Positions 16,171 to 24,591 of a stretch of DNA of 63,032 bases are shown here, one piece after another. The notes below the pieces were generated by a model. The model saw only the letters and a program-made list of their open reading frames with translations. It had not been told where the DNA came from and did no database searches. Source of the DNA: Cytophagia bacterium (lineage in GTDB: Bacteria; Bacteroidota; Bacteroidia; Cytophagales; Spirosomataceae); NCBI GenBank assembly GCA_004293645.1, contig REAB01000052.1:1-63032 (forward strand). The letters run 5' to 3'. The position numbers and the translations under genes were made by a program. How positions within the stretch are numbered: position 1 is the first letter of the stretch; every line of letters begins with the position of its first letter.

Positions 16171-17235
16171 TTATGGCTGCGTCGGGAATGAAGGTTTAAC
16201 TAAAGTCTTCCTAAACTCACCCAACGACTGATTGTTAAGTCCTGCGGCCTTAGAGAGCGAGATTACCTCTTCGATGGCGGCTCGGTACAACAACTGCGAA
16301 AACCGCATGGGTTTTTCTAAACCTGCGTATTGGCCAGGTTCTTTGGTACGGTAGCCCACCTTGGTCATCCAAATCAAGAAACCTTTGTAAGTAGCTTCGT
16401 TGATAATGTCAAGGTCGCGCAAGCGCCTCAAAATTGCCTGAATGGAGATGCCGTAGTAGCACTTCTGTTGGAGGAGTTCGGCAAAGGCTAATTTTTTGCG
16501 TTTGCTCGAAAACGTTTCCATCACACTTTGCTGCGGAAACAACACTGCTCCCGCAAAACGGTGGCAGCATCGCTCTACATCAAGCCCTTCGGTAAATTGT
16601 AGCACAATGTGCGCTAACTCGTGCAGGGCAGTAAACCGCTTACGAAAGGCATCGTCGTTGGCATTCAGTACAACCACAAGCCTGCCATTGGCCTCGGCAC
16701 TAAAGCCTTGAAAGCCATTAGTTGCTTGTACCTCCAACACTTTCACTCCCCTTTGTTCGAGCATTTCTATGACGTTCGAGATGGGTTTTGTACCCAACTC
16801 CCATCGCTCACGCAGGGTATTGGCAGCGCGTTCAATATCTTCTTCTTGTTGAATCAACATTCCTTCGAGCGGGTTCACAAAAGAAACGTGTCCGTCCATG
16901 AGTTCTTCCAGCTCAAAATAACGCGAGAACCAGTCTTTAGCAGTTTCGTTAATAGCCACTTCCTCTGTTTTGCTCAGTTTTACTTTTTTGCGGTATTCCA
17001 ATTTTTCAAACTGAACTTGGGCATTACTAAAAAAGAAGTCTAAGCGAACATTCAATGCCTTGGCTAAGGCCAAAAGCGTATCGGCTTCGGGTTTTGATTT
17101 TCCTTGTTCAAACTGATGAATGGCCTGTTTGCTAATCTGATTGTGCATTTTGTCGGCCAGTGCTTGCAACGACAAGCCCGCCATTTTACGGGCACTGGAA
17201 AGTCTTTCGGCAAAATGAGTACTTGGCTCGTTCAT
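16171..17235 (-). CDS. XRE-family regulator with ImmA/IrrE metallopeptidase domain
   Basis: A 354-aa two-domain protein. An XRE helix-turn-helix (residues about 10-65; RLSSARKMAGLSLQALADKM, ISKQAIHQFEQGKSKP) is followed by an ImmA/IrrE zinc-peptidase domain with HELAH (His205-His209), which in relatives cleaves repressors. I place the start at the ATG at 17235 (MNEPSTHFAERL). An earlier GTG at 17277 lies between the promoter's -33 and -7 elements, so it cannot be on the mRNA. The promoter is covered by a perfect inverted repeat (17247-17295), so autoregulation is very likely. The downstream PIN gene follows after 1 bp. Confidence 0.9.
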   Translation of the reverse strand: MNEPSTHFAERLSSARKMAGLSLQALADKMHNQISKQAIHQFEQGKSKPEADTLLALAKALNVRLDFFFSNAQVQFEKLEYRKKVKLSKTEEVAINETAKDWFSRYFELEELMDGHVSFVNPLEGMLIQQEEDIERAANTLRERWELGTKPISNVIEMLEQRGVKVLEVQATNGFQGFSAEANGRLVVVLNANDDAFRKRFTALHELAHIVLQFTEGLDVERCCHRFAGAVLFPQQSVMETFSSKRKKLAFAELLQQKCYYGISIQAILRRLRDLDIINEATYKGFLIWMTKVGYRTKEPGQYAGLEKPMRFSQLLYRAAIEEVISLSKAAGLNNQSLGEFRKTLVKPSFPTQP

Positions 17236-17246
17236 TGGTTTAATAA

Positions 17247-17295
17247 GATTTACTTGACAAAAGTAAAATAAAAACACTTATTTGTCAAGTAAATC
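17247..17295 (-). promoter_or_regulatory. Promoter and operator of the XRE/ImmA-PIN pair
   Basis: Two perfect 15-bp inverted arms (GATTTACTTGACAAA at 17247-17261 and TTTGTCAAGTAAATC at 17281-17295) are 19 bp apart. On the minus strand the upstream arm contains the -33 TTG and the downstream arm contains the end of the -7 box TACTTTTG, with a 20-bp spacer. A repressor on both arms would cover both promoter elements. Confidence 0.85.
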
Positions 17296-17373
17296 TTCAA
17301 AACTAAAACCATTAGGCTAATCGTACTCAAAGCCAGCATAAGCCCTTATAATAAACTCATCGACCGCATGTCT

Positions 17374-17452
17374 GATGATAATGCGACGAGGGTGGAGATG
17401 TTGTATAAGATATGCCTTTCCGCACGGTTGGTCTGTGCGGAAAGGCATTTTT
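17374..17452. repeat. Dispersed repeat copy C with strong hairpin
   Basis: GATGATAATGCGACGAGGG and GGTGGAGATGTTG match copies A and B. A perfect 14-bp hairpin (ATGCCTTTCCGCAC at 17412-17425, GTGCGGAAAGGCAT at 17435-17448, 9-nt loop) and TTTT follow. It lies 3' of the AMP nucleosidase gene and could act as a terminator. Confidence 0.7.
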
Positions 17453-17486
17453 ATGATTGAGTAGCAAAATGAGGCGAGAACCTCAA

Positions 17487-18257
17487 TTACTCAAATTTCA
17501 AGTGCTTCACAGAATCGCCAGAGGAGGCCAATTCTTCGAGGGCTTCAATGCCAATTTGCAGGTGTCTTTCTACAAATAATGCCGTTACTTTTTTGTCGCT
17601 TTCTTCAGTTTTTACGCCCTCAGGCACGAGCGGATTGTCAGATACAAGCAGCAACGCACCGTGCGGAATTTGATTGACAAAGCCCACCGTAAAAATGGTG
17701 GCGGTTTCCATGTCAATGGCCATTGTTCTGATTTCGCGCAGGTATTCTTTAAACACCTCGTCGTGTTCCCAAATGCGGCGGTTGGTGGTATAAACAGTTC
17801 CTGTCCAGTAGTCGAGTTCGTGTTTTTTGATGGTCGAAGATACCGCCCGTTGCAGCCTAAACGACGGCAGCGCGGGTATTTCGGGGCGCATGTAATCGTT
17901 GCTGGTGCCTTCGCCCCGAATGGCCGCAATGGGCAATATCAAATCGCCGATTTGGGTTTTTTTGAGGCCACCACATTTGCCCAAAAACAGCACTGCTTTG
18001 GGCTGCACCGCCGCCAGCAAGTCCATAACGGTAGCTGCCATGGCACTGCCCATTCCAAAATTGATGATGGTAATATTGTGGGCGGTGGCGGTTTGCATGG
18101 CGCGGTCGCGGCCTTGCACTTCTACGCCATATTTGGTGGCAAACATTTGCACATAATTGATAAAATTGGTGAGTAAAACGTACTCCCCAAAGCCATCGAG
18201 CGGCGTACCTGTGTAGCGAGGCAACCAGTTTTCTACAATTTCTTCTTTGGTTTTCAT
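17487..18257 (-). CDS. AMP nucleosidase
   Basis: Cleaves AMP to adenine and ribose 5-phosphate (EC 3.2.2.4), adjusting adenylate levels. The 256-aa product is the short form, lacking the N-terminal regulatory domain of E. coli Amn (about 480 aa). The nucleoside-phosphorylase-like core is evident: NFGMGSAMAATVMDLL, AVLFLGKCGGLKKTQIGDLI, AIRGEGTSNDYMRPEIPALP, and MAIDMETATIF, the ribose-binding ME segment, followed by LLVSDNPLVPEG. It is divergent from the HsdR_N-like gene, 38 bp away. Its proximity to NAD-consuming defence genes may be chance. Confidence 0.9.
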   Translation of the reverse strand: MKTKEEIVENWLPRYTGTPLDGFGEYVLLTNFINYVQMFATKYGVEVQGRDRAMQTATAHNITIINFGMGSAMAATVMDLLAAVQPKAVLFLGKCGGLKKTQIGDLILPIAAIRGEGTSNDYMRPEIPALPSFRLQRAVSSTIKKHELDYWTGTVYTTNRRIWEHDEVFKEYLREIRTMAIDMETATIFTVGFVNQIPHGALLLVSDNPLVPEGVKTEESDKKVTALFVERHLQIGIEALEELASSGDSVKHLKFE

Positions 18258-18295
18258 GTTAATTTTCGGATTTTTGGGTACAAAAAAAAGAGGCC

Positions 18296-18742
18296 ATGCA
18301 AACGCTCCATTTGCCCCCCTTTGCCTACAAAGTTAAGCAAATTGGGTCAAAAATTCATATTTATGATGTCATACGCCGCCAATATGTGGTACTTACACCC
18401 GAAGAGTGGGTGCGGCAGCACGTGGTACATTGGCTGGCCAATGGCTTTGGGTATCCCAAATCGTTGATGCAAATAGAAAGTGGCCTGCGCTACAACGCCA
18501 TGACCAAGCGCAGCGATTTGATTGTGTATGACCGCGCGGGTCAGCCGTTTTTATTGGTAGAGTGCAAAGCCCCAACCGTACCACTGACCGACGCTACTTT
18601 TGGCCAAGCGGCGCGTTATAACTCCATCGTAAAAGCCCCTTACTTGCTCATAACCAACGGGTTGTCTCATTTTGTGTTTGAAATAACCACCACGGGTATC
18701 ACAGAACTAACGCAAATGCCGCAGTTAAACAACGAATTTTAG
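18296..18742 (+). CDS. HsdR N-terminal-like PD-(D/E)XK protein
   Basis: A 148-aa protein equivalent to the N-terminal nuclease domain of type I restriction enzyme HsdR (HSDR_N_2). The nuclease-fold signature is visible: RSDLIVYDRAG (Asp) and FLLVECKAP (E-x-K), with TPEEWVRQHVVHWL upstream. Bacteroidota genomes commonly carry this stand-alone protein outside restriction systems, so it is probably a housekeeping or unknown nuclease rather than a fragment. No hsdS or hsdM lies nearby. It is convergent with the DUF1684 gene. Confidence 0.85.
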   Translation: MQTLHLPPFAYKVKQIGSKIHIYDVIRRQYVVLTPEEWVRQHVVHWLANGFGYPKSLMQIESGLRYNAMTKRSDLIVYDRAGQPFLLVECKAPTVPLTDATFGQAARYNSIVKAPYLLITNGLSHFVFEITTTGITELTQMPQLNNEF

Positions 18743-18762
18743 GTTCAAGAATCTGATTTCGG

Positions 18763-19398
18763 TTATTCGTTTTTCTCAAAATTTTTCTCGCCCGCTTCCA
18801 CTCGCGTGGCGAGCGTGTTTTCTTTGGGCGGCAGCGGGCAGGCAAAATTATGGTTGTAGGTGCAGTACGGATTGTACGCCTTGTTGAAGTCGAGCGGGAG
18901 CTTGTCGTCGCGCAGTTCGCTGGCTGGAATATCCAAGTAACGCCCGCCACCGTACGTTTCTTGGGGCGCGGTTTGGTCTTTAAACAACACCATAAAAAGC
19001 CCGTCTAAGAGGTAAATTGTGAGCTTTTGGGGTTGGCCGTTGAGCTCAAATTCGGCGTACCCAAACTTCTCATAGGTTTCAAAAGAGCCATCGGTCATGG
19101 GTATTTTCACCTCGCGGTTGGTGGTGTCGGTGTTGCGTACTACGCTGGCCATGAGGCTGTAAGCCAAATTGGGGGCAAAGTAATTCAGCCCCACAAAACG
19201 CGCTTTGTCTTCAATTGGCGACTCCGCGCCCGTTTTGAAAAAATTGTCTTTTTCTCTCCGTTCTTTGTTAGTCTGGTCGGTGTATTGGCTCACTTTTTGG
19301 GGCGAGTCGGTTTGGGTGTCGTTTCCCAAAAAGGTGTAGCCAATTACACCCGCTACCACGCTCAATACGAGCAGCAAAAAAAACTTATTTTTAAACAT
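18763..19398 (-). CDS. DUF1684 domain-containing protein
   Basis: A 211-aa protein with an N-terminal membrane anchor or signal (FFLLLVLSVVAGVIGYTFLG), then the DUF1684 domain. Family motifs: FVGLNYFAPN, LLDGLFMVLFKDQT, ETYGGGRYLDIPA, LPLDFNKAYNPYCTYN and CPLPPKENTLATRVEAGEK. The function of the family is unknown. A TATTTTTG box on the minus strand (19438-19431) may be its promoter, though no ideally spaced -33 element is seen. Confidence 0.85.
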   Translation of the reverse strand: MFKNKFFLLLVLSVVAGVIGYTFLGNDTQTDSPQKVSQYTDQTNKERREKDNFFKTGAESPIEDKARFVGLNYFAPNLAYSLMASVVRNTDTTNREVKIPMTDGSFETYEKFGYAEFELNGQPQKLTIYLLDGLFMVLFKDQTAPQETYGGGRYLDIPASELRDDKLPLDFNKAYNPYCTYNHNFACPLPPKENTLATRVEAGEKNFEKNE

Positions 19399-19477
19399 TG
19401 TTCTGGTTTTTTTAAACTTTCAAAAATACCTTCTTTTGGTACAACACATCCAAAAACAGCCATTCGACCAACACTTA

Positions 19478-19633
19478 TTAACCCACTGCTCCGAGTACTG
19501 CTTGCGGGGTTCTGAAAAAATATTTTAAAACGCCGTGCAAAATGCCTTCGCCGCCGATAATCCAGAACATATCAAAGCCACGAAGGGCATCTAACGAAAG
19601 CAAACGGGGAGGTTTGGTAAAAGTAGGGGCCAT
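19478..19633 (-). pseudogene. 51-codon stub of a NagX/DUF5009-type acyltransferase-like gene
   Basis: An ATG-to-TAA frame of 51 codons reads MAPTFTKPPRLLSLDALRGF then DMFWIIGGEGILHGVLKYFF. This is the characteristic N-terminus (SLDALRGFDMFWIIGGE) of the NagX/DUF5009 membrane proteins, normally about 370-400 aa with many transmembrane helices. Everything after the first helix is missing, and DUF1684 DNA follows. I read it as a deletion remnant. The rest of the gap 19399-19812 holds no other gene. Confidence 0.75.
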
Positions 19634-19812
19634 CAAAAACAATTTTTTGTAAAATTATCAAAAAAACGACTCTGTAGCACACTAACACCCGTCCCGTTTT
19701 TTTGATAACAAAACAGCCGTACAAACCGTTAATCACAAAAATCATTTAAAGACTTGCAGAAAGCTCTTGAAAATGAATAGTTTTACTGATTCTAATCAAA
19801 AAACAAAACCCA

Positions 19813-22608
19813 ATGAAACAGCTACTCGTACTAATCGGCTTGGTGGTCAGCCTCGGCACTTTTGCCCAAACCGACCTCAAAAAGCCCGTTCCTTTCGACC
19901 CAAATGTACGCACGGGCAAACTGCCCAACGGCATGACGTACTACATTCGCAAAAATGCCGAACCCAAAAAACGCGCTGAATTGTATTTGGTAAACAAAGT
20001 GGGCGCTGTTTTAGAAAATGAAAACGAAAACGGTTTGGCGCACTTTACCGAACACATGGCCTTCAATGGTACCAAAAATTTCCCCAAAAACGAGCTGGTG
20101 AGCTATTTGCAGCGGGCGGGCATTAAATTTGGCGACGACCTCAACGCTTTTACCAGTTTTGACCAAACGGTTTATCAGCTTCCCGTACCTACCGACTCGG
20201 CAGAGATTTTTAGCAAAGCTCTGCTTGTACTCGAAGATTGGGCCCACAACCAACTTATGGATGGTGCCGAAATTGACAAAGAGCGCGGCGTTATTTTGGA
20301 AGAATTGCGCGGCGGGAAAGGGGCTCAAAAAAGGATGAGCGATCAGTACTTACCTGTTATTTTGGCGGGCTCAAAATACGCCCAGCGCAACATCATTGGC
20401 ACCGAAAACGTTTTGAAAAACTTCAAACACGAAACCATTCGGGCGTTTTATAAGCGTTGGTATCGGCCAGATTTACAGGCCATTATCGCCGTGGGCGACT
20501 TTGACATTGATGCCGTAGAAAAAACCATCAAAACACGCTTCGGGGCCATTCCGAAGGCCGTAAAACCCGTAGCACGCCCCGAATACCCCATTCCCAACCA
20601 CGCCGATACCAGGGTGTCTATTGTAACCGACAAAGAGCAGCCTTACACGTTGGGGCAAGTGTTTTATAAATTGCCAAAAAGCAAAGAAAAAACCCTCAAC
20701 GACATGCGCGAAAACGTGAAGCGCAGTTTGTTTAATTCGATGCTGGGCACACGTTTGCAAGAATTACAGAAAAAAGCCGACGCACCGTATTTGTTTTCGT
20801 TTGCGGGTTATCAAGGCTTTTTGGGCGACAAAGACGCTTACATTGCCGTAGCGGTGGCCAAAGATGGCAACGTAGAACGCGCCATGAAGGCCGTACTGGA
20901 CGAAAACGTGCGCGTTAAAAAGTTTGGTTTCACGGCTTCCGAACTTGAACGCGCTAAAACCCAATATTTAACCGAAATCGAAAAAAGATTCAAAGAAAAA
21001 GACAAAACAAAGTCGGTCAATTACGTGCAAGAATACATGGGACACTTCATGGAAGGGTCTTCTTCGACGGGCATTGATTTTTATTTTGATTTCGTAAAAA
21101 GCCAACTGCCCAGCATCGTTTTGGAAGAAGTAAACGCCCAGGCGGGTAAATTTTTGATTAACGAAAACCGCGCGGTGGTGGTAATGGCCCCCGAAAAAGA
21201 CAAAGAAAAAATGCCAACTACGGCGCAAGTGGTGTCGTGGATGGACAACGCAGGCGCAAACGTAACGGCCTACGAAGACAAAGTAGTGAACAAGCCATTG
21301 GTAGAAAACCTTCCAGCGGGGGCCAAAGTAACGGACACCAAAAGTATTGCCGAAATTGGCGTAACCGAAGTAATACTGGGCAACGGCGTGAAGGTGGTTT
21401 TGAAACCTACCGATTTTAAAAACGACGAAATCTTGATTTCAGCCCGCAGCTTTGGTGGCTCGTCTTTATACAGTGACCAAGAATACATGAGTGCCGCCAT
21501 GGCCGATGCCGTAGTAGAAAGCAGCGGCGTAGGCGAGTTCAACCCGACGGCACTCGAAAAATACATGACGGGAAAAACGGTGTCTATCTCGCCGTTTGTG
21601 GGCGAAACTGAGGAAGGTTTTTACGGTAATTTTAGCCCAAAAGATAGCGAAACCGCCATGCAGTTGCTGTACGCTTATTTTACAAAACCCCGCAAAGACC
21701 CCGAAATGATAAAAGGCATGATGTCGGCCCAGCGGTCGCTTGTTGAGAGCCAAAAAGCGTCTCCCTCACCCGAAATGGTGTTTTCTGACAGCTTGTCGTC
21801 TGTTTTGGGTAATTATAATTTCCGCCGTTTGCCCATGAGCGTGGCTCGTTTTGACATGACCAACCCCGACCGCGCTTACGAAATTTATAAAGAACGCTTT
21901 GCCGATGCGTCCGATTTTACGTTTTTCTTGACAGGCGCTTTCAAAGTAGAAGAAATCAAGCCTTTGCTTGAAAAATACTTGGGTGCGTTGCCCACGCAGG
22001 GCAAAAAAGAGTTGTACAAAGATTTGGGCATAAAAATCCCAGCGGGGCAAATCAGCAAAACCGTTTACAAAGGTATTGAAGCCAAAAGCCGCGCGTCGTT
22101 GGTATTTAGTGGCGACTACGACTACAGCGACGATAATAATCAGCAACTTGATGCCCTCGAAGAAATCTTGAACATCAAACTCATCGAAGTGATTCGTGAA
22201 AAAGAGAGCGGTGTGTATGGCATTGGTGCACAGGCTACTTACAACAAGATTCCCGCGCCGCGCTACACCGTGAGCATTGGCTATGGCACAGGCCCAGAGC
22301 GCGTAGAAGAGCTGGCGACTAAGACGTTGGCAGTGCTGGAAGAAATCAAGAAAAACGGCGCAACGCAGGTGGATATTGACAAGTTTAAGGCCGAAACTCG
22401 CCGCGCTATGGAAGTAAAAGTGCGCGAAAATGGCTTCTGGCAGTCGCAATTGGTAGATGCCTACACCAACAGCGAAGACCCCAAGAAGGTATTGGATTGG
22501 GCAAAAGACTTGGACAAAGTAACGGTAGAAAGTACCAAAGCTGCCGCCAATAAGTATTTGAGTGGTACTAACTTGGTAAAAGTAGTGTTACTGCCCGAGA
22601 AAAAATAG
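19813..22608 (+). CDS. M16 family zinc peptidase (pitrilysin/insulinase type)
   Basis: A 931-aa secreted metallopeptidase. The signal peptide ends at about residue 19 (GTFAQ). The inverted zinc motif is HFTEH (His77-His81), with the third ligand Glu157 (KERGVILEE), exactly 76 residues further as in the family. The protein contains both M16 halves in one chain: a catalytic N-half and an inactive C-half (from about 505; TEVILGNGVKVVLKPTDFK). It is probably periplasmic and degrades peptides. It is transcribed alone and closed by a strong terminator. Confidence 0.93.
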   Translation: MKQLLVLIGLVVSLGTFAQTDLKKPVPFDPNVRTGKLPNGMTYYIRKNAEPKKRAELYLVNKVGAVLENENENGLAHFTEHMAFNGTKNFPKNELVSYLQRAGIKFGDDLNAFTSFDQTVYQLPVPTDSAEIFSKALLVLEDWAHNQLMDGAEIDKERGVILEELRGGKGAQKRMSDQYLPVILAGSKYAQRNIIGTENVLKNFKHETIRAFYKRWYRPDLQAIIAVGDFDIDAVEKTIKTRFGAIPKAVKPVARPEYPIPNHADTRVSIVTDKEQPYTLGQVFYKLPKSKEKTLNDMRENVKRSLFNSMLGTRLQELQKKADAPYLFSFAGYQGFLGDKDAYIAVAVAKDGNVERAMKAVLDENVRVKKFGFTASELERAKTQYLTEIEKRFKEKDKTKSVNYVQEYMGHFMEGSSSTGIDFYFDFVKSQLPSIVLEEVNAQAGKFLINENRAVVVMAPEKDKEKMPTTAQVVSWMDNAGANVTAYEDKVVNKPLVENLPAGAKVTDTKSIAEIGVTEVILGNGVKVVLKPTDFKNDEILISARSFGGSSLYSDQEYMSAAMADAVVESSGVGEFNPTALEKYMTGKTVSISPFVGETEEGFYGNFSPKDSETAMQLLYAYFTKPRKDPEMIKGMMSAQRSLVESQKASPSPEMVFSDSLSSVLGNYNFRRLPMSVARFDMTNPDRAYEIYKERFADASDFTFFLTGAFKVEEIKPLLEKYLGALPTQGKKELYKDLGIKIPAGQISKTVYKGIEAKSRASLVFSGDYDYSDDNNQQLDALEEILNIKLIEVIREKESGVYGIGAQATYNKIPAPRYTVSIGYGTGPERVEELATKTLAVLEEIKKNGATQVDIDKFKAETRRAMEVKVRENGFWQSQLVDAYTNSEDPKKVLDWAKDLDKVTVESTKAAANKYLSGTNLVKVVLLPEKK

Positions 22609-22623
22609 GGAAATAAAAGCAAA

Positions 22624-22667
22624 GAAGAGCGGCCCGTCAAAATAACTATTTGGCAGGCCGCTTTTTT
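22624..22667 (+). terminator. Rho-independent terminator after the M16 gene
   Basis: AGCGGCC (22628-22634) pairs with GGCCGCT (22656-22662), followed by TTTTTG. Confidence 0.8.
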
Positions 22668-22973
22668 GTTTTAGGATGCCTCGACAAAAAATTGTACTCC
22701 AAAAGAGAGGCTATGTATAAGGAGTATTGCCAAAATAGGAAGAGACCGTAAAACCCTTTATTTTAAAACGACACGCATGAAACGGTGTAAAATCATAGAA
22801 AGACAATCCTCATTTCAAAGGCGTATATTTTCGAGCTTATGGATTTTATGAAGCAAGCATTAGAATTGCTCAAAAAATCGGGGCAATAGCCTTAACTTTG
22901 CGACAGAAACAGAAAACCACCCAGTTCGATATTTTGGCCTCAAAAATCTGCAATTTAAACCCAACACTACTAA
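22668..22973 (+). promoter_or_regulatory. Leader region of the trpG cluster
   Basis: A candidate promoter has TTG at 22866-22868 and TAACTTTG at 22893-22900; the 24-bp spacer is longer than ideal. The predicted leader is about 70 nt. Further upstream, one frame reads RSIAKIGRDRKTL near 22722-22760, which resembles a transposase helix-turn-helix, but no full gene survives. I saw no convincing leader peptide with Trp codons. Confidence 0.35.
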
Positions 22974-23540
22974 ATGCGTATCCTTGTTCTTGATAACTAC
23001 GACTCCTTTACTTACAACCTTGTCTATATTTTGCGTGAGCTTCACGACGACGTGAGCGTGCACCGCAACGATAAAATTGCGCTCGAAGACGTGGCACTAT
23101 ACGACAAGATTTTGCTTTCGCCTGGGCCAGGCATACCTTCTGAGGCGGGTATTATGCAGGAGGTTGTGCGCACCTACGCTCCCACAAAAAGCATTTTGGG
23201 TGTGTGTTTGGGGCATCAGGGCATTGGCGAGGTGTTTGGCGCAACCCTCAACAACATGGCCGACGTGCTGCACGGTATCAGCGATAAAGTCTGCATCACC
23301 GACCCCACCGAAAAGCTGTTTCGAAGTTTGCCCAGTTCGTTTCAGGTGGGGCGTTATCATTCTTGGACGGTGGTTACAGAAAGTGTACCAGACACCATGA
23401 CAATTACCGCTTTGGACGAAAACAACCAAGTTATGGCTCTTGCCCACAACTCCTACGACGTGCGCGGGGTGCAGTTTCACCCTGAGTCTGTCTTAACTGA
23501 ACACGGTAAACAAATGCTACAAAACTGGCTTTCGATTTAG
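22974..23540 (+). CDS. trpG: Anthranilate/aminodeoxychorismate synthase glutamine amidotransferase subunit
   Basis: A class I glutamine amidotransferase (188 aa) that hands ammonia to the chorismate-binding subunit (TrpE, or PabB in some species). LDNYDSFTYNL opens the protein, the oxyanion segment is LLSPGPGIPSEAG, the nucleophile is Cys78 in GVCLGHQ, and the His/Glu pair is in VQFHPES. No trpE is adjacent, which is unusual; the synthase large subunit must be encoded elsewhere. It is the first gene of the trp-containing cluster, 54 bp before the heptose kinase gene. Confidence 0.93.
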   Translation: MRILVLDNYDSFTYNLVYILRELHDDVSVHRNDKIALEDVALYDKILLSPGPGIPSEAGIMQEVVRTYAPTKSILGVCLGHQGIGEVFGATLNNMADVLHGISDKVCITDPTEKLFRSLPSSFQVGRYHSWTVVTESVPDTMTITALDENNQVMALAHNSYDVRGVQFHPESVLTEHGKQMLQNWLSI

Positions 23541-23580
23541 TCATTTTGTCACCCCGACGATAGGAGGGGTCTAAACAATG
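23541..23580. repeat. Half of a dispersed palindromic repeat
   Basis: The stretch TTTGTCACCCCGACGATAGG and the AGGGGTCTAAAC after it resemble one arm of the palindrome inserted in trpC (28161-28229). It lies between trpG and the kinase gene. Confidence 0.5.
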
Positions 23581-23594
23581 TTAGGTTTCAAAAC

Positions 23595-24572
23595 ATGACC
23601 ATCAATCAAATTTTCGATTCATTCAATAACCTCCGCGTACTCATTGTGGGCGATGTGATGCTCGATGCTTATGTGTGGGGTAAAGTAGAGCGTATTTCGC
23701 CCGAAGCCCCCGTACCCGTGGTGAACGTGCTACGCCGCGAGCTGCGACTGGGCGGGGCGGGCAACGTGATTTTGAACGTAAAAGCCCTTGGTGCTGAACC
23801 CATCGCTTGCGCCGTGGTAGGCCAAGACGACTTTGGCGACAAGTTGCTGCACTTGCTGCGCGACAAAAATTTGGACACCAGCGGTATTGTTCAGAGCGCG
23901 AGCCGCATTACGACGGTCAAAGAGCGTATCATTGCGGGTTCGCAGCAAGTGGTGCGCGTGGACACCGAAACCGACAAAACAATTAGCGAAGCCGAACAAA
24001 TCCAACTCATCGAGCGGGCCAAGGCATTGATTCCGAGTTGCCAAGTGGTGCTATTTGAGGATTACGACAAAGGCGTGCTTTGCCCCAGGGTTATTCAAGA
24101 AATTACGGCATTTGCCAACGCGCAGGGCGTGCCAACGGTGGTGGACCCTAAAAAACGCAACTTTTTGGAATACCAGCACGTAACTTTGTTTAAGCCCAAT
24201 TTGAAAGAACTCAAAGAAGGCTTAAAAATTGAATTTGACGTACAAAACTCCGATGAGCTTGAAGCCACCGTAACCCAACTCAAAGCCACGCTCCACGCCC
24301 AAGGAATTTTTGTAACGCTCTCAGAACATGGCGTTTATATTGACCATGATGGCGAAAAGCATCACCTCAAAGCCCACAAACGCAAAATAGCCGACGTGTC
24401 GGGGGCGGGCGATACGGTAATTAGCGTGGCGGCCTGTTGCGTGGCGTTGGGGCTACCGCCGCAATTAGTGGCCGAGCTGTCCAATCTGGGTGGGGGCATT
24501 GTGTGCGAAGACGTGGGCGTAGTGCCTATTGACAAAGCTCGCCTCCAAACTGAGGCCGAAAAATTATTTTAG
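23595..24572 (+). CDS. D-glycero-beta-D-manno-heptose-7-phosphate kinase-like (RfaE domain I)
   Basis: A 325-aa PfkB-family kinase. LIVGDVMLDAYVWGKVERIS at the N-terminus and EAPVPVVN are typical of the RfaE/HldE kinase domain, and DVSGAGDTVISVAACC (about 268-283) is the ATP/anion-hole motif with the catalytic Asp. It should phosphorylate heptose 7-phosphate for LPS inner-core synthesis. The adenylyltransferase half of bifunctional HldE is absent, as in genomes where it is a separate gene. It sits between trpG and the serine dehydratase gene, which suggests operon convenience rather than a pathway link. Confidence 0.88.
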   Translation: MTINQIFDSFNNLRVLIVGDVMLDAYVWGKVERISPEAPVPVVNVLRRELRLGGAGNVILNVKALGAEPIACAVVGQDDFGDKLLHLLRDKNLDTSGIVQSASRITTVKERIIAGSQQVVRVDTETDKTISEAEQIQLIERAKALIPSCQVVLFEDYDKGVLCPRVIQEITAFANAQGVPTVVDPKKRNFLEYQHVTLFKPNLKELKEGLKIEFDVQNSDELEATVTQLKATLHAQGIFVTLSEHGVYIDHDGEKHHLKAHKRKIADVSGAGDTVISVAACCVALGLPPQLVAELSNLGGGIVCEDVGVVPIDKARLQTEAEKLF

Positions 24573-24591
24573 ATTTTTAACCCAAAACACC

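Noticed and set aside
17236..17277. Upstream GTG start for the XRE/ImmA gene
   Set aside because: It lies between the -33 and -7 promoter elements, so it would not be transcribed.
18296..18742. Fragment of a type I restriction system
   Set aside because: The stand-alone HsdR_N domain is complete with D...ExK, and no hsdM or hsdS is present; this size is common in Bacteroidota.
21766..22449. 227-codon frame opposite the M16 peptidase
   Set aside because: Low-complexity Phe/His/Gly composition typical of a shadow frame; the plus strand is well supported.
22668..22830. Complete insertion sequence upstream of trpG
   Set aside because: Only one short stretch resembles a transposase helix-turn-helix; stops interrupt it and no terminal repeats are seen.
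24529..24591. Earlier start for the serine dehydratase gene
   Set aside because: It overlaps the kinase gene and adds residues not found in the family; the ATG at 24592 gives the standard N-terminus.
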